Positions 8,541-19,048 of a DNA stretch of 64,000 nucleotides are shown here, one piece after another. Where the stretch lies: positions 2,666,001 to 2,730,000 of the forward strand of contig NZ_CP022989.1 of NCBI RefSeq assembly GCF_002278075.1, given 5' to 3'. Position 1 is the stretch's first letter; every line of letters begins with the position of its first letter. The position numbers and the translations under genes are program-made. The notes under the pieces were generated by a model that was not told the origin of the DNA, made no database searches, and saw nothing but the letters and a program-made list of their open reading frames with translations. The stretch comes from Paraburkholderia aromaticivorans. Lineage in GTDB: Bacteria; Pseudomonadota; Gammaproteobacteria; Burkholderiales; Burkholderiaceae.

Positions 8541-8698
8541 CGAGCCTGAGCGAGCAAGAGCGCGCCGTCGGTCGCACGGCGCCGGCACGAGTGCGGCGAT
8601 AGCGACCGAAGCGACCCAAAGCGACCCAAAGCGCCGTAGCATTTCATCCAGCAACGCGAAAATTCAGGACGGGGCCGAGTGGCCCCGAGAAGATCCAG

Positions 8699-10570
8699 AT
8701 GGCCTTACTGCAAATCTCCGAACCCGGCATGGCGCCGGCGCCCCACCAGCGGCGTCTGGCGGTCGGCATCGATCTCGGCACCACCAATTCCCTCGTCGCC
8801 GCCGTGCGCAGCGGCGTGCCCGACGTGCTGCCCGACGAAGAGGGCCATGCGCTGCTGCCGTCGGTGGTGCGCTACCTGGAAAAGGGCGGCCGCCGCATCG
8901 GCCGCACAGCCAAGGCCGAGGCGGCGAGCGATCCGCGCAACACGATCGTCTCGGTCAAGCGTTTCATGGGCCGTGGCAAGGCGGAGGTGGAAGGCGCGGA
9001 AAACGCGCCGTACGATTTCGTCGACGCTCCCGGCATGGTGCAGATCCGCACCGTCGACGGCGTGAAGAGCCCGGTCGAAGTCTCAGCCGAAATCCTCGCG
9101 ACGTTGCGCCAGCGCGCCGAAGACACGCTCGGCGACGAGCTGGTCGGCGCCGTCATCACAGTGCCCGCTTACTTCGATGAAGCCCAGCGCCAGGCCACCA
9201 AAGACGCCGCGCGGCTGGCGGGCCTGAATGTGCTGCGCCTGCTGAACGAACCGACCGCGGCCGCGATTGCCTACGGCCTCGACAACGGCTCCGAGGGTCT
9301 GTACGCCGTGTACGACCTGGGCGGCGGCACTTTCGACCTGTCGATTCTCAAGCTCACCAAGGGTGTGTTCGAAGTGCTCGCGGCCGGCGGCGACTCCGCG
9401 CTCGGCGGCGACGATTTCGATCACGCGCTGTATCGCCACGTGCTGGAGCAGGTGGGGATCGCGCCGCAAACGCTCGCACCGGAAGACGTCCGCCTGCTGC
9501 TGGACAGCGTACGCGTGGCCAAGGAGGCGTTGTCGGACGCGCCGGATGCAAGGCTGCAGGCAACGCTTTCCAACGGCACCCGGATCGATCTGACGATCGG
9601 CGCGGCCACTTTCGAGGCCATCACGCAGGCGCTGGTTCAGCGCACGCTCGGCCCGACGAAAAAGGCGCTGCGCGACGCCAAGGTCACGACCAAAGACATC
9701 AAGGGCGTGGTGCTGGTCGGCGGCGCGACGCGCATGCCGGTGATCCGCCGTGCGGTCGAGTCGTTCTTCGGCCAGCCGCCGCTGATCAATCTCGACCCGG
9801 ATCAGGTGGTTGCGCTCGGCGCGGCGATCCAGGCCGATCTGCTCGCGGGCAACCGCGGCGCGGACGGCGATGACTGGCTCCTGCTCGACGTGATTCCGCT
9901 GTCGCTCGGCGTCGAAACGATGGGCGGCCTGACCGAGAAGATCATCCCGCGCAATTCGACGATTCCCGTCGCGCGCGCGCAGGATTTCACGACCTTCAAG
10001 GACGGCCAGACGGCCATGGCGATCCACGTCGTGCAAGGCGAGCGCGAGCTCGTCAGCGACTGCCGCTCGCTCGCGCGTTTCGAGTTGCGTGGCATTCCGC
10101 CGATGGCCGCCGGCGCGGCGCGCATTCGCGTGACCTACCAGGTGGACGCGGACGGGTTGCTGTCGGTGTTCGCGCGCGAGCAGGGCTCGGGGGTGGAGGC
10201 GTCGGTAGTGGTGAAGCCGTCCTACGGTCTTGCCGACGACGACATCGCGAAAATGCTCGAAGACAGCTTCTCGACCGCTGAGGTCGACATGCGGGCTCGC
10301 GCGCTGCGCGAAGCGCAGGTCGAAGCACGGCGTCTGGTGGAAGCCACCGACGCGGCGCTCGCCGCCGACGCCGAACTGCTCGACGACAGCGAGCGCGCCG
10401 AACTCGACACGCTGCTCGAAGCGTTGCGCAACGTCGCGCAAAGCGACGACGTCGACGCGATCGAAGCCGCCACCAAAACTCTCGCCGAAGGCACCGACGA
10501 ATTCGCCGCCCGCCGCATGAACAAGGGCATTCGCCGCGCGCTCGCGGGCCGCAAGCTCGACGAGATCTGA
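8699..10570 (+). CDS. hscA: Hsp70-type chaperone HscA
   Basis: 623 aa. The actin-like ATPase domain (about 20-390) shows [27 protein letters not shown] and LVGGATRMP. The substrate-binding domain begins near 400 ([18 protein letters not shown]), and a shortened helical lid ends the protein, as in HscA rather than DnaK. With HscB it releases clusters from IscU through the LPPVK motif. Position in the ISC locus removes doubt with DnaK. Confidence 0.96.
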   Translation: MALLQISEPGMAPAPHQRRLAVGIDLGTTNSLVAAVRSGVPDVLPDEEGHALLPSVVRYLEKGGRRIGRTAKAEAASDPRNTIVSVKRFMGRGKAEVEGAENAPYDFVDAPGMVQIRTVDGVKSPVEVSAEILATLRQRAEDTLGDELVGAVITVPAYFDEAQRQATKDAARLAGLNVLRLLNEPTAAAIAYGLDNGSEGLYAVYDLGGGTFDLSILKLTKGVFEVLAAGGDSALGGDDFDHALYRHVLEQVGIAPQTLAPEDVRLLLDSVRVAKEALSDAPDARLQATLSNGTRIDLTIGAATFEAITQALVQRTLGPTKKALRDAKVTTKDIKGVVLVGGATRMPVIRRAVESFFGQPPLINLDPDQVVALGAAIQADLLAGNRGADGDDWLLLDVIPLSLGVETMGGLTEKIIPRNSTIPVARAQDFTTFKDGQTAMAIHVVQGERELVSDCRSLARFELRGIPPMAAGAARIRVTYQVDADGLLSVFAREQGSGVEASVVVKPSYGLADDDIAKMLEDSFSTAEVDMRARALREAQVEARRLVEATDAALAADAELLDDSERAELDTLLEALRNVAQSDDVDAIEAATKTLAEGTDEFAARRMNKGIRRALAGRKLDEI

Positions 10571-10730
10571 GCGCGGCGGTAGCGGCAGGCGAGGCCGCCT
10601 GATGCGCTCGGCCTCCTCGGCCGCAAGAAACCGAATCGCGACGGGTGGACTTAAAAAGTCCTCGCGTCGCCAGTAAAATGGTACGGAGCCTGTTTGCGGC
10701 CGCCGTGCCTCAGACCCAAACGGAAAATGT

Positions 10731-11072
10731 ATGCCTCAAATCGTTGTGCTGCCTCACGTCGAACTGTGCCCGGAAGGCGCGGTGATCGATGCCGTGCCCG
10801 GCAAGAGCATCTGCGACAGCCTGCTCGAGCACGGCATTGAAATCGAGCACGCGTGCGAGAAGTCGTGCGCATGCACGACCTGCCACGTGATCGTGCGTGA
10901 GGGTTTCGCCGCCTTGACGCCGTCTGAGGAAGACGAGGACGATCTGCTGGACAAGGCATGGGGGCTCGAACCGACCTCACGCCTGTCATGCCAGGCCATG
11001 GTGCCGGCCGAGCAGGATCTGGTTGTCGAAATCCCTCGCTACTCGATCAACCACGCGAAGGAAAACCACTAA
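10731..11072 (+). CDS. fdx: ISC-type [2Fe-2S] ferredoxin
   Basis: 113 aa adrenodoxin-type ferredoxin that supplies electrons for cluster assembly. Cluster ligands are C42, C48, C51 and C87, the same positions as E. coli Fdx; C46 (CEKSCACTTC) is an extra conserved cysteine. The acidic stretch SEEDEDD near residue 66 matches the partner-binding surface. iscX follows after 15 nt. Confidence 0.95.
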   Translation: MPQIVVLPHVELCPEGAVIDAVPGKSICDSLLEHGIEIEHACEKSCACTTCHVIVREGFAALTPSEEDEDDLLDKAWGLEPTSRLSCQAMVPAEQDLVVEIPRYSINHAKENH

Positions 11073-11087
11073 CAGGAGGATGCAGCC

Positions 11088-11285
11088 ATGAAGTGGACCG
11101 ATACGCAAGACATCGCGATGGCCCTGACTGACAAGCACCAGGACATCGATCCGCAACAGGTGCGCTTCACCGACTTGCACCGCTGGGTCACCGAACTGGA
11201 AGGATTCGACGACGATCCTAACCGGTCGAACGAAAAGATCCTCGAGGCGATTCAGGCTGCATGGATTGAAGACGCGGATTACTGA
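11088..11285 (+). CDS. iscX: Fe-S assembly protein IscX
   Basis: 65 aa acidic protein (MKWTDTQDIAMALTDKH) of the IscX/YfhJ family, which binds IscS and iron and modulates desulfurase activity. CAGGAGG at 11072-11078 is an excellent ribosome site. It is the last gene of the ISC locus; a terminator follows at 11346. Confidence 0.95.
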   Translation: MKWTDTQDIAMALTDKHQDIDPQQVRFTDLHRWVTELEGFDDDPNRSNEKILEAIQAAWIEDADY

Positions 11286-11345
11286 GCGTCGCTGAGTCTT
11301 GCGGCGCCGGTCGGCGTTCGGCTCGCGCTCCCGGCCGCGGCAAAG

Positions 11346-11378
11346 AAAAAGGCGATTCCATTGGAATCGCCTTTTTTT
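11346..11378. terminator. Bidirectional terminator between iscX and glycine-zipper gene
   Basis: GGCGATTCC, loop ATT, GGAATCGCC at 11351-11371, flanked by five A and seven T. It can stop transcription from both convergent genes. Confidence 0.9.
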
Positions 11379-11408
11379 GTGGCGTTTCGAAAGCCGCCCG
11401 GCCAACGC

Positions 11409-12152
11409 CTAGCTTGCCACGAGCGTGCCGTTCTCCACCCGCACGCGCTGACCTTGCTGGAACGGCGGCGCTTCATGGTAGGTGAAGTAGCGCGTCTTGC
11501 CGCTTTCCATGCGCACGCGCACAGAGTACGACGTGGTGCTGCGGATATGTTTTTCGACCGAGTTGCCGGCGAGACCGCCACCGAGCGCGCCGAGGACGGT
11601 CATCGCGGTGCGGCCGTTGCCGCTGCCGAACTGATTGCCGACCACGCCGCCGGCCACCGCGCCGCCGACTGCGCCAATGCCGGTGCCGTGCCCTTCCTGA
11701 CGTACCGCCGAGATGGCTTCGACCGTGCCGCACGTCGAGCAATAGGCCGGTTGTGCGGGCGGTTGCTGAGCGTAGTTAGGTGCCGGCTGCGCCTGTTGCT
11801 GCTGCGCGTATTGCTGCCGTTGTGCGGGTGCCGGAGCGGGCGCGGGTTGCGGCTGTTGCGCAGCCTGCTGCTGGGCGGCCTGCTGGCTGGCCTGTTGCGG
11901 CGTCGGGTTGGCCGGCGCCGCCGAATCGATCACGCCGGGCGGGGTGCCTTGTGTGGCGACTTGCGCCGCCTGGGTCTGATCGTTTTGCGCGCCGTTGCTG
12001 GACGCCTTCGGAAACAGGCCGGTCACTGCGGCCGTGGCGGCCAGGCTCGCGATGATCACTGCACCGGCAGCGGTCGCGACGAGCGGGTGAATCCGGCGTG
12101 GTTGCGCAGGCTGTTGGATTTGCGTGGTGGGTTGCGTGTTGCGGTTGTCCAT
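11409..12152 (-). CDS. Glycine-zipper 2TM-domain membrane protein
   Basis: 247 aa. A hydrophobic segment at about residues 24-45 anchors the N-terminus. A long Gln/Ala/Pro-rich linker (about 50-130) is followed by a CSTCG pair, then a glycine zipper (GAVGGAVAGGVVGNQFGSG, ALGGGLAGN) at about 155-195, and a beta-rich tail ending in RVENGTLVAS. The family (Rickettsia 17-kDa surface antigen/YmgG-like) is envelope-associated with no fixed function. It is convergent with iscX. Confidence 0.8.
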   Translation of the reverse strand: MDNRNTQPTTQIQQPAQPRRIHPLVATAAGAVIIASLAATAAVTGLFPKASSNGAQNDQTQAAQVATQGTPPGVIDSAAPANPTPQQASQQAAQQQAAQQPQPAPAPAPAQRQQYAQQQQAQPAPNYAQQPPAQPAYCSTCGTVEAISAVRQEGHGTGIGAVGGAVAGGVVGNQFGSGNGRTAMTVLGALGGGLAGNSVEKHIRSTTSYSVRVRMESGKTRYFTYHEAPPFQQGQRVRVENGTLVAS

Positions 12153-12381
12153 TTTTTGCCTCCGTCTTTAGCAGAGTCGACTTTTGGTAAGACAAAGTGT
12201 CTGGCAAATCGATTCCGCGAGGGTTTCAATTTGTAACGATTTCCGGGCAATCGCCGTGACGGCCCGGCGTCAAAGGCACGCGCCCGCACGGCGAACCCCG
12301 CCGGCCAAATCGGTATGACGGGCAGTTTTTACCTATGGTTACAAACCACTAGATAGGCGCGATGCATTTCTCGCCCATCAG

Positions 12382-12407
12382 AAAAAACGCCCGGCGCGTG
12401 CCGGGCG
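12382..12407 (-). terminator. Rho-independent terminator of prfB-lysS
   Basis: On the minus strand: CGCCCGGC, loop ACGC, GCCGGGCG, then six T. It begins 30 nt after the lysS stop. Confidence 0.85.
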
Positions 12408-12436
12408 CTCCTGTTCCGCCTTGAACCGTGCTGCGA

Positions 12437-13963
12437 TCAGTCTTCGCGGCGCAGATGCGGGAACAGAATCACGTCGCGAATGCTCGGGCTGTCGGTCAGC
12501 ATCATGACCAGACGGTCGATGCCGATGCCGCAACCGCCGGCCGGCGGCATGCCGTATTCCAGCGCGCGAATGTAGTCCGCGTCGTAGAACATGGCTTCTT
12601 CGTCGCCGGCGTCTTTCTGGTCGACCTGCTTCTTGAAGCGGGCGGCCTGATCTTCCGGATCGTTCAGTTCCGAGAAGCCGTTCGCGATTTCACGGCCGGT
12701 GATGAACAGCTCGAAACGCTCCGTGATGCCGTCCACCTTGTCCGACGCGCGCGCGAGCGGCGACACCTCGATCGGGTAATCGATGATATAGGTGGGCTCC
12801 CACAGTTGCGACTCGGCGGTCTCCTCGAACAGCGCCAGTTGCAGCGAGCCGACACCGGCGTTCAGGAATTGCGGCTGCGAGGCATCCACGCCGAACTTCT
12901 TCAGCTCGGTGCGCAGGAAAGCGCTGTCGGCGAGTTGCTCGTTCGTATACTGCGGCGCGTATTTCTGGATCGCCTGCGTGATCGTGAGGCGATGAAACGG
13001 CTTCGCCAGATCGAGTTCGCGGCCCTGGTACGTGAAGGTGGCCGTGCCCAGCGCGTCGATCGCGGCCTGACGGATCAACTGCTCGGTGAAATCCATCAGC
13101 CACTTGTAATCGGTGTACGCGGCGTAGAACTCGATCATCGTGAATTCCGGGTTGTGGCGCACGGACACGCCTTCATTGCGGAAATTACGGTTGATCTCGA
13201 ACACACGCTCGAAGCCGCCGACCACGAGGCGCTTCAGATACAGCTCCGGCGCGATGCGCAGGAACATCTGCATGTCGAGCGCATTGTGGTGCGTGGTGAA
13301 CGGCTTGGCCGCGGCGCCGCCCGGAATCGGGTGCAGCATGGGCGTTTCGACTTCCATGAAGTCGGCGTCCGACATGAACTTGCGGATCGACGAAATCGCC
13401 TTGGTGCGCGCGACGAACGTCTTGCGCGTTTCCGGCGTGACGATCAGATCGACATAGCGCTGGCGATACTTCATTTCCTGGTCGGACAGGCCGTGGAACT
13501 TGTCCGGCAGCGGCCGCAGCGACTTCGACAGCAGGCGCAGTTCGGTGCAGCGCACCGACAGCTCGCCCTTGTTGGTGCGGAACAGCACGCCGCGCGCCGC
13601 GACGATGTCGCCCATGTCCCACTTCTTGAAAGCGTCGTACGTTTCCTGGCCGACGTCGGCGGGCGTAATGAAGAACTGGATCTGACCGGAACCGTCGCGC
13701 ACGGTCGCGAAGCTTGCCTTGCCCATCACGCGCTTGAGCATCATGCGGCCGGCGATCGCGACTTCGAGCGGATTCGCTTCGAGCGCTTCCTTGTCGGTGT
13801 GCTCGTATTGCGCTTGCAGATCTTCGGCGTGGTGCGTGGGGCGGAAATCGTTCGGGTAGGCGACGCCTTGCTCACGCAACTCGCGCAGTTTTTCGCGGCG
13901 CTCGGCGATGATCTTGTTGTCGTCCACCTCGGGCACGACATTCGGCTGGGTCGGTTCGGTCAT
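12437..13963 (-). CDS. lysS: Lysyl-tRNA synthetase, class II
   Basis: 508 aa. The OB-fold anticodon-binding domain lies at about 60-170, the class II catalytic core follows with motif 2 ([14 protein letters not shown]), and motif 3 is near the end ([14 protein letters not shown]). The start at 13963 ([17 protein letters not shown]) fits the family; a start 14 codons upstream is possible but gives an untypical leader. It lies 138 nt downstream of prfB, the same order as in E. coli, and is probably co-transcribed. Confidence 0.97.
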   Translation of the reverse strand: MTEPTQPNVVPEVDDNKIIAERREKLRELREQGVAYPNDFRPTHHAEDLQAQYEHTDKEALEANPLEVAIAGRMMLKRVMGKASFATVRDGSGQIQFFITPADVGQETYDAFKKWDMGDIVAARGVLFRTNKGELSVRCTELRLLSKSLRPLPDKFHGLSDQEMKYRQRYVDLIVTPETRKTFVARTKAISSIRKFMSDADFMEVETPMLHPIPGGAAAKPFTTHHNALDMQMFLRIAPELYLKRLVVGGFERVFEINRNFRNEGVSVRHNPEFTMIEFYAAYTDYKWLMDFTEQLIRQAAIDALGTATFTYQGRELDLAKPFHRLTITQAIQKYAPQYTNEQLADSAFLRTELKKFGVDASQPQFLNAGVGSLQLALFEETAESQLWEPTYIIDYPIEVSPLARASDKVDGITERFELFITGREIANGFSELNDPEDQAARFKKQVDQKDAGDEEAMFYDADYIRALEYGMPPAGGCGIGIDRLVMMLTDSPSIRDVILFPHLRRED

Positions 13964-14101
13964 GATGATTTGGTATTCGGTGGCCCGCACGGGAGTGGCT
14001 CGCATGCGGGTGGCCAGTCAGTAAAAACCTCAGGCGGTGTAAAGAAACAGCGAAGCAACGGCGAAGAGGCGGTGCGGCCTCGCGGGCCGCGCCGGTTGCG
14101 C

Positions 14102-15206
14102 TTAGACGCCCTGTTTCAGGCTGGCGCTGATGAACGGATCGAGGTCGCCGTCGAGCACGCTCTTGGTGTTGCTGATTTCGACGTTGGTGCGCAGGTCCTT
14201 GATACGGCTGTTGTCCAGCACGTACGAGCGGATCTGATGACCCCAGCCCACGTCGGTCTTGCCGGCTTCGAGCTTGTCCTGCTCTTCCTGACGCTTGCGG
14301 ATTTCCGCTTCGTACAGGCGCGATTTCAGCATGGCCATGGCTTCGGCGCGGTTGCGGTGCTGCGAACGGTCGTTCTGGCACTGCACGACGATGCCCGACG
14401 GTATGTGCGTGATACGCACGGCCGAATCGGTCTTGTTGATGTGTTGACCGCCCGCGCCGGACGCGCGGTACGTGTCGATCCGCAGATCGGCCGGATTGAT
14501 GTCCACTTCGATCGAGTCGTCGATTTCCGGGTACACGAACACGGACGAGAACGACGTATGACGGCCGCCCGACGAGTCGAACGGTGACTTGCGCACGAGG
14601 CGGTGCACGCCGGTTTCGGTGCGCAAAAAGCCGTATGCGTATTCGCCTTCGATCTTGATGGTGGCGTTCTTGATGCCCGCGACGTCGCCGTCGGTCTGTT
14701 CCAGTACTTCGGTCTTGAAGCCCTTGCGCTCGCAGTAGCGCAGGTACTGGCGCAGCAGCATGGACGCCCAGTCGCACGCCTCGGTGCCGCCGGCGCCGGC
14801 CTGGATGTCGAGAAACGCATTGTTCGGATCCGCCGGGTTCGCGAACATGCGGCGAAATTCCATGTCCGCCACGCGCTGTTCAATGCCTTGCGCGTCGGCT
14901 TCGCAGGCGAGGAGGGTTTCCTCGTCGTCTTCTTCGCGGGCCATGTCGAACAGGTCCTGCGCGTCGCGCAGGTCGTTATCGAGGGCGGTGAGCTTGCCCA
15001 CGGTGTCGTCGAGCAGCTTCTTTTCCCGGCCGAGGGCCTGGGCGTGCTTCGAGTCGTTCCAGACGTCCGGGTCTTCGAGTTCCCGGTTGACTTCGATTAG
15101 ACGCAGTGCTTTGTCGTCGTAGTCAAAGATACCCCCGTAGCGAGTCCGCGCGTGTGCGCAGGTCCGCCAGTGAGGCTTCGATCGCGTTGAGACGTTCCGC
15201 TTCCAT
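14102..15206 (-). CDS. prfB: Peptide chain release factor 2, with programmed +1 frameshift
   Basis: Translation starts at the ATG at 15206 and reads 27 codons to CTT followed by an in-frame TGA (15125-15123). A +1 shift skips one T and continues in the frame starting at 15124, giving 367 aa in total. The stimulatory GGGGG lies just upstream of TATCTTTGAC. RF2 signatures are present: the stop-recognition tripeptide SPF at 207-209 and GGQ at 252-254. RF2 thus regulates its own synthesis, since low RF2 lets the ribosome pause and shift. lysS follows. Confidence 0.97.
15121..15140 (-). promoter_or_regulatory. Programmed +1 frameshift site in prfB
   Basis: On the minus strand the context is CGGGGGTATCTTTGAC: an internal Shine-Dalgarno-like G-run three nt before the slippery CTT, then the TGA stop and a C, the poor termination context of this autoregulatory switch. 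Confidence 0.95.
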
Positions 15207-15397
15207 GTCGATCTTTTATAGCTTCGTAAAAAGACGAAATTATAGCCGATCGGCGCGACGCGCCGGACGCTATCGAGCGATCCGGCGCGTGTTTGGGGTT
15301 GATTTTGCGGAGCTTTTCGACGTTTTCCGGGCGCCGGGCCGCAGCGCGCGGCGCGGCCTTGACCCGGTGCTTCGCTTCGAACCTTGCGTTCGCCGTT

Positions 15398-17104
15398 TCA
15401 GCTCGCCGCGTGTTCGACGATCAGTTGCACGCGCGACACGCCGTTCCACGTATCGCTCGCGAGACGATAGGCGACCGTGGTGCGCGCGGGCAGGGTGTCG
15501 GTGTGATTGAACCAGATCGCGTTGAAGCGCTGGCGGCCGCGCACCAGTTGCAGCTTCAGATGCTTGTCTTTCACCAGCGCCTGCGAGGCGACATCGAACT
15601 CGCCCGAAAACACCGGCGCCGGAAAACCTTGGCCCCACACGGCGGCATCGAGCATTTCGACGAACTGTGGCGTGAAGTAAGCGTCCTCGAGCTCGCCGTC
15701 GGTTTCCACCGTGCGCGAAAGCGCCTCTTCGGACAGCCATTCGCAGCCGACCGCTTCGAACGCGGCGGTAAAGCGCGGCACGTCGGCGGCGGCGAGCGTG
15801 AGGCCCGCGGCCATTGCGTGGCCGCCGAACTTGACGATCAGGCCCGGTTCGCGCTTCGAGATCAGGTCGAGCGCGTCGCGCAGATGGAAACCCGCGATCG
15901 AGCGGCCCGAGCCTTTGACGGTCTGGCCGCTGTCGTCGGCGAGCGCGAAGGTGAACGAGGGGCGGTGGAATTTCTCCTTCAGCCGCCCCGCGACGATGCC
16001 GATCACGCCCTGATGCCACGCGGGATTGAACAGTGTGATGGTGGTCCGGCCCTCGGGGTCGATCGCCGAGAGGTCTTCGAGCGCCTGCTGCTGCATGCCG
16101 GCTTCGATTTCGCGGCGTTCGCGGTTCATCGTGTCGAGTTGCTGCGCGAGATCCCAGGCGCGGCCGATGTCGTCAGTAGTCAGACATTCGATGCCGAGCG
16201 ACATGTCCGACAGTCGGCCCGCCGCGTTCAGCCGCGGCCCGAGCGCGAAGCCGAGATCGAAGCCCGACGCGCTGCGGGCGTCGCGCGCGGCGGCGCGAAA
16301 CAGCGCGGCGATGCCCGGCTGCATCTTGCCTTTGCGGATGCGCTGCAGCCCCTGCGCGACCAGCACGCGATTGTTGCCGTCGAGCTTGACCACGTCCGCG
16401 ACCGTGCCGAGCGCGACCAGATCGAGCAGGCCGTCGAGGCGCGGTTCGGGAAAGTTATCGTTGAACGCGCCGCGGCGGCGTAATTCCGCGCGCAGCGCGA
16501 GCAGCACGTAAAACATCACGCCGACGCCCGCGATGCACTTGCTCGGGAACGTGCAGCCCGGCTGATTCGGATTGACGATCGCGCGGGCGGCCGGCAGCTC
16601 GTCGCCGGGCAGGTGGTGATCGGTGACCAGCACGTCGATGCCGAGCGCGTTGGCCGCTGCCACGCCGTCCACACTGGCGATGCCGTTATCCACCGTGATC
16701 AGCAGATCCGGTTTGCCCGACGCGCTGCGCGCGGCCAGCGCGACGATCTCGGGCGTCAGGCCGTAGCCGTATTCGAAACGGTTCGGCACCAGATACTCGA
16801 TCCGGCCGCCGAACATGCGCAGGCCGCGCACGGCGACCGCGCAGGCGGTGGCGCCGTCGCAATCGTAGTCGGCGACCACCAGCATGCGGCGCTGGTTCTG
16901 GATCGCGTCGGCGAGCAGGGCGGCGGCGTCTTCGCAGCCCTTGAGCGCGACCGGCGGCACGAGCCGCGCGAGGCCGGTTTCGATTTCGTCGGGCATGCAC
17001 ACGCCGCGCGCCGCGTAGAGGCGCGCGAGCACCGGATGCAGGCCGTGGCGGGTGAGGATGTCGGCGTCGACGGGAGACGCGGCGCGCGTAACGATTCGAG
17101 TCAT
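15398..17104 (-). CDS. recJ: Single-stranded-DNA-specific exonuclease RecJ
   Basis: 568 aa, a 5'-to-3' ssDNA exonuclease of recombination and mismatch repair. The DHH phosphoesterase motifs are seen: VADYDCDG near residue 85, then VTDHHLPG near 160. The DHHA1 part includes GGHAMAAG near 440, followed by the OB-fold tail. A TTG 12 codons upstream could also start it; I prefer the ATG at 17104. The upstream gene stops at 17149, so the two are closely coupled. Confidence 0.95.
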   Translation of the reverse strand: MTRIVTRAASPVDADILTRHGLHPVLARLYAARGVCMPDEIETGLARLVPPVALKGCEDAAALLADAIQNQRRMLVVADYDCDGATACAVAVRGLRMFGGRIEYLVPNRFEYGYGLTPEIVALAARSASGKPDLLITVDNGIASVDGVAAANALGIDVLVTDHHLPGDELPAARAIVNPNQPGCTFPSKCIAGVGVMFYVLLALRAELRRRGAFNDNFPEPRLDGLLDLVALGTVADVVKLDGNNRVLVAQGLQRIRKGKMQPGIAALFRAAARDARSASGFDLGFALGPRLNAAGRLSDMSLGIECLTTDDIGRAWDLAQQLDTMNRERREIEAGMQQQALEDLSAIDPEGRTTITLFNPAWHQGVIGIVAGRLKEKFHRPSFTFALADDSGQTVKGSGRSIAGFHLRDALDLISKREPGLIVKFGGHAMAAGLTLAAADVPRFTAAFEAVGCEWLSEEALSRTVETDGELEDAYFTPQFVEMLDAAVWGQGFPAPVFSGEFDVASQALVKDKHLKLQLVRGRQRFNAIWFNHTDTLPARTTVAYRLASDTWNGVSRVQLIVEHAAS

Positions 17105-17148
17105 TCGGAAAGGCCGTGGATCATTCGTTGGGTCATTCAATCAATCGT

Positions 17149-18270
17149 TCATTCGATGAAGAGCGAGGCGAGCACGCGCCGCCGCCAGAATTTGCGCAGA
17201 TCGCCGCGCGTGACCGAGAGGGTCACCGAGCCGGTGTCGCCGCACAGGGTCAGGCCGAGTTCGTCGAGCCGGCCGGATTGCAGGGCGGCGAGCGCCGGTT
17301 CGAACCAGTCCGTTTGCAAGGCGGCGAAGGCGTCGTTCCAGCGCGCCCAGTCCTGCTCGATATACGGTGCGGAGAACGGATCGAGTTCGACCAGCGTGGT
17401 GCCGCCCGCGTTTGCCTGCGGCTTGCCGCCGGCGTGTTCCGCCAGCGCCGCCAGTGCGCCGAACGAGGCCGGTGGCGAATCGACCGGCACGCCGGCGGTC
17501 AGCGCGAGGCCGCGCGTGGCCGCCGCGTCGGAGAACACTCGTGCAAACGGACTGCGCACCGGTTGCGCCGCGCCTTGCGCGTGAAACCAGATCGAATTGA
17601 CGGCGGGCAGGCCGCTCGCCTCGCGCGCTTGATTGACCGGATGCTCGAACCACGCCATCTGCACTTCGTTCTGCAGTTTCATCCAGGCGCGCGAACGCTC
17701 GCCGGAATGGGCCTCGTGCGGCAGCCAGATTTCGATGTTGCGCCCGCTCGCGCGCAATGGCGAAGCGCCCGCCAGCGTGCCGAACCCTTCGCCCGACAGA
17801 TACCAGCGCACGGGCCGCGGCGCTTCGATACGCACGCCGAGTTCCTCGATCAACGGCCGCGCCACGGCGAGCAGCGCGCTGGCTTCTTCGTCGGACAGGT
17901 CGAGCGAGGCCGGATCGATCAGCACCAGATGATCATGCGCGATGCGCACGTGCACCGGCTGCACGCAGGCCCACGTCGCGCTGCCGGGTTCGCCGCCGTC
18001 GGCGCGCAGCATGTACGGCGCGAGCGGCGCTTCGTCGGCGGCCGCCGCGCCGCTCGGCAATGCGCCGAACTGGCGCGCCACCCAGCGCTCGTGCGGCAGC
18101 GTGCGCTGAAAGTCTTCGCCGATCACGCGTTCCACCAGCGTCGCGCGCGCGATCAGCCGGTCGAGGGCCGGACTGCGGATGTCGTGAAGGGCGGTAGGGG
18201 CGTCCGCTGCGGCGGGCAGCGCGAAGGGCAGGAGAAGATGGAGGCGGTTGGCGAGCATGATGCTGCGCAT
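17149..18270 (-). CDS. RpfE-like conserved protein (often misnamed phosphoglycerate mutase)
   Basis: 373 aa, or 369 if the second ATG at 18258 is used. It has no signal peptide or membrane segment and is rich in Leu/Ala. I recognise it as the conserved protein encoded next to recJ in many beta- and gammaproteobacteria, called RpfE in Xanthomonas where it lies with recJ, prfB and lysS. The same four genes are neighbours here. Alkaline-phosphatase-type metal motifs expected of a true mutase are not obvious. The biochemical function is unknown. Confidence 0.65.
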   Translation of the reverse strand: MRSIMLANRLHLLLPFALPAAADAPTALHDIRSPALDRLIARATLVERVIGEDFQRTLPHERWVARQFGALPSGAAAADEAPLAPYMLRADGGEPGSATWACVQPVHVRIAHDHLVLIDPASLDLSDEEASALLAVARPLIEELGVRIEAPRPVRWYLSGEGFGTLAGASPLRASGRNIEIWLPHEAHSGERSRAWMKLQNEVQMAWFEHPVNQAREASGLPAVNSIWFHAQGAAQPVRSPFARVFSDAAATRGLALTAGVPVDSPPASFGALAALAEHAGGKPQANAGGTTLVELDPFSAPYIEQDWARWNDAFAALQTDWFEPALAALQSGRLDELGLTLCGDTGSVTLSVTRGDLRKFWRRRVLASLFIE

Positions 18271-18411
18271 TGTAGGGCAAAGAGTGCGAGTATTTCGTCC
18301 ATCAGCTTCCGCGCGATGAACGCGGCGGGCGGTCCGCCGGGTCGGCGCCGCCACCAGCCGGGAGCCACAGCCGCGCGCGGCGGCACCGCGCATGGGACGA
18401 TGGAGACTGTC

Positions 18412-18657
18412 ATGTCGCGTGAACTCAAAACCGAGCAGGAATTGCTGGCGCTGGTCGTCAAGGCCCTCGATGCGAATCCGGCCACGGCCGGCTGGATTCC
18501 CACCGGCTTGCACGAAACCGTGGAGGACGAAGGCGGCTGCAATTGGGACATCAGCCATCTGCACCGCGACCGCAAGGACGCCGACGTGCGCGAGGCGGCC
18601 AACAGCGCCGCCGCGGGCATCATCAACGAGCTGCGCGGGCGTTATAACCTGCGGTAG
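18412..18657 (+). CDS. Small conserved hypothetical protein
   Basis: 81 aa, soluble and acidic (MSRELKTEQELLALVVKALD, ending ELRGRYNLR). One cysteine sits in GGCNWDISHL. GATGGAGACTGTC just before the ATG gives a GGAG ribosome site at 18402-18405. It is divergent from the RpfE-like gene with a 141-nt gap, and about 500 nt of noncoding DNA follow. No family role is known to me. Confidence 0.65.
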   Translation: MSRELKTEQELLALVVKALDANPATAGWIPTGLHETVEDEGGCNWDISHLHRDRKDADVREAANSAAAGIINELRGRYNLR

Positions 18658-18713
18658 AGGTAATCGGGGTGGTGTCTCGCGTCCGGAACGCGTCGCCCGC
18701 CGCTTTTCCGTTG

Positions 18714-18824
18714 GAGCGCGGCTGTCAGCACGGCCGCTGCCTTTCCGCGCCGGCACGTCGGTCGCCACGGCCGCAGCTTTTCAGTCCCGGCACGTCGCTC
18801 GGCACGGCCGCCACCTTTGCACTC
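18714..18824. repeat. Imperfect 37-nt tandem repeat, about three copies
   Basis: Units start near 18714, 18751 and 18788. Copies two and three share CGGCACGTCG then CACGGCCGC with CTTT about 27 nt in; copy one keeps CACGGCCGCTGCCTTT. A weaker fourth copy may precede at 18677. Confidence 0.5.
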
Positions 18825-19030
18825 CGACACGACAGACGCGTTGGCCGGACCGACCGGACGCGGCCATTCATTGCGTCCGCACGCCGCTCCAGACTGTCTT
18901 TGCGCGATCCGGCGGCATTGTATGGCAAACTTCGCGCTTGATTGAGGTGGCAACCGCGGGTGGCAACGGCGGTGCCAGCGGTGGCTGACTTTCAGACCGA
19001 CGCGGATCGGGGTGGTGCGCGCATTGCTAC

Positions 19031-19048
19031 GGCATGGCGCGCCATGCC
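19031..19048. repeat. Perfect 18-nt palindrome upstream of lolC
   Basis: GGCATGGCGCGCCATGCC equals its reverse complement. It lies 110 nt before the lolC start and could be an operator or hairpin in the leader. Confidence 0.45.

Noticed and set aside
12428..14587. 719-codon plus-strand open frame
   Set aside because: Antisense to lysS and prfB, both unambiguous.
18669..18941. 90-codon plus frame through the tandem repeat
   Set aside because: Arg/Ala/Pro-rich, no ribosome site, no recognisable domain.
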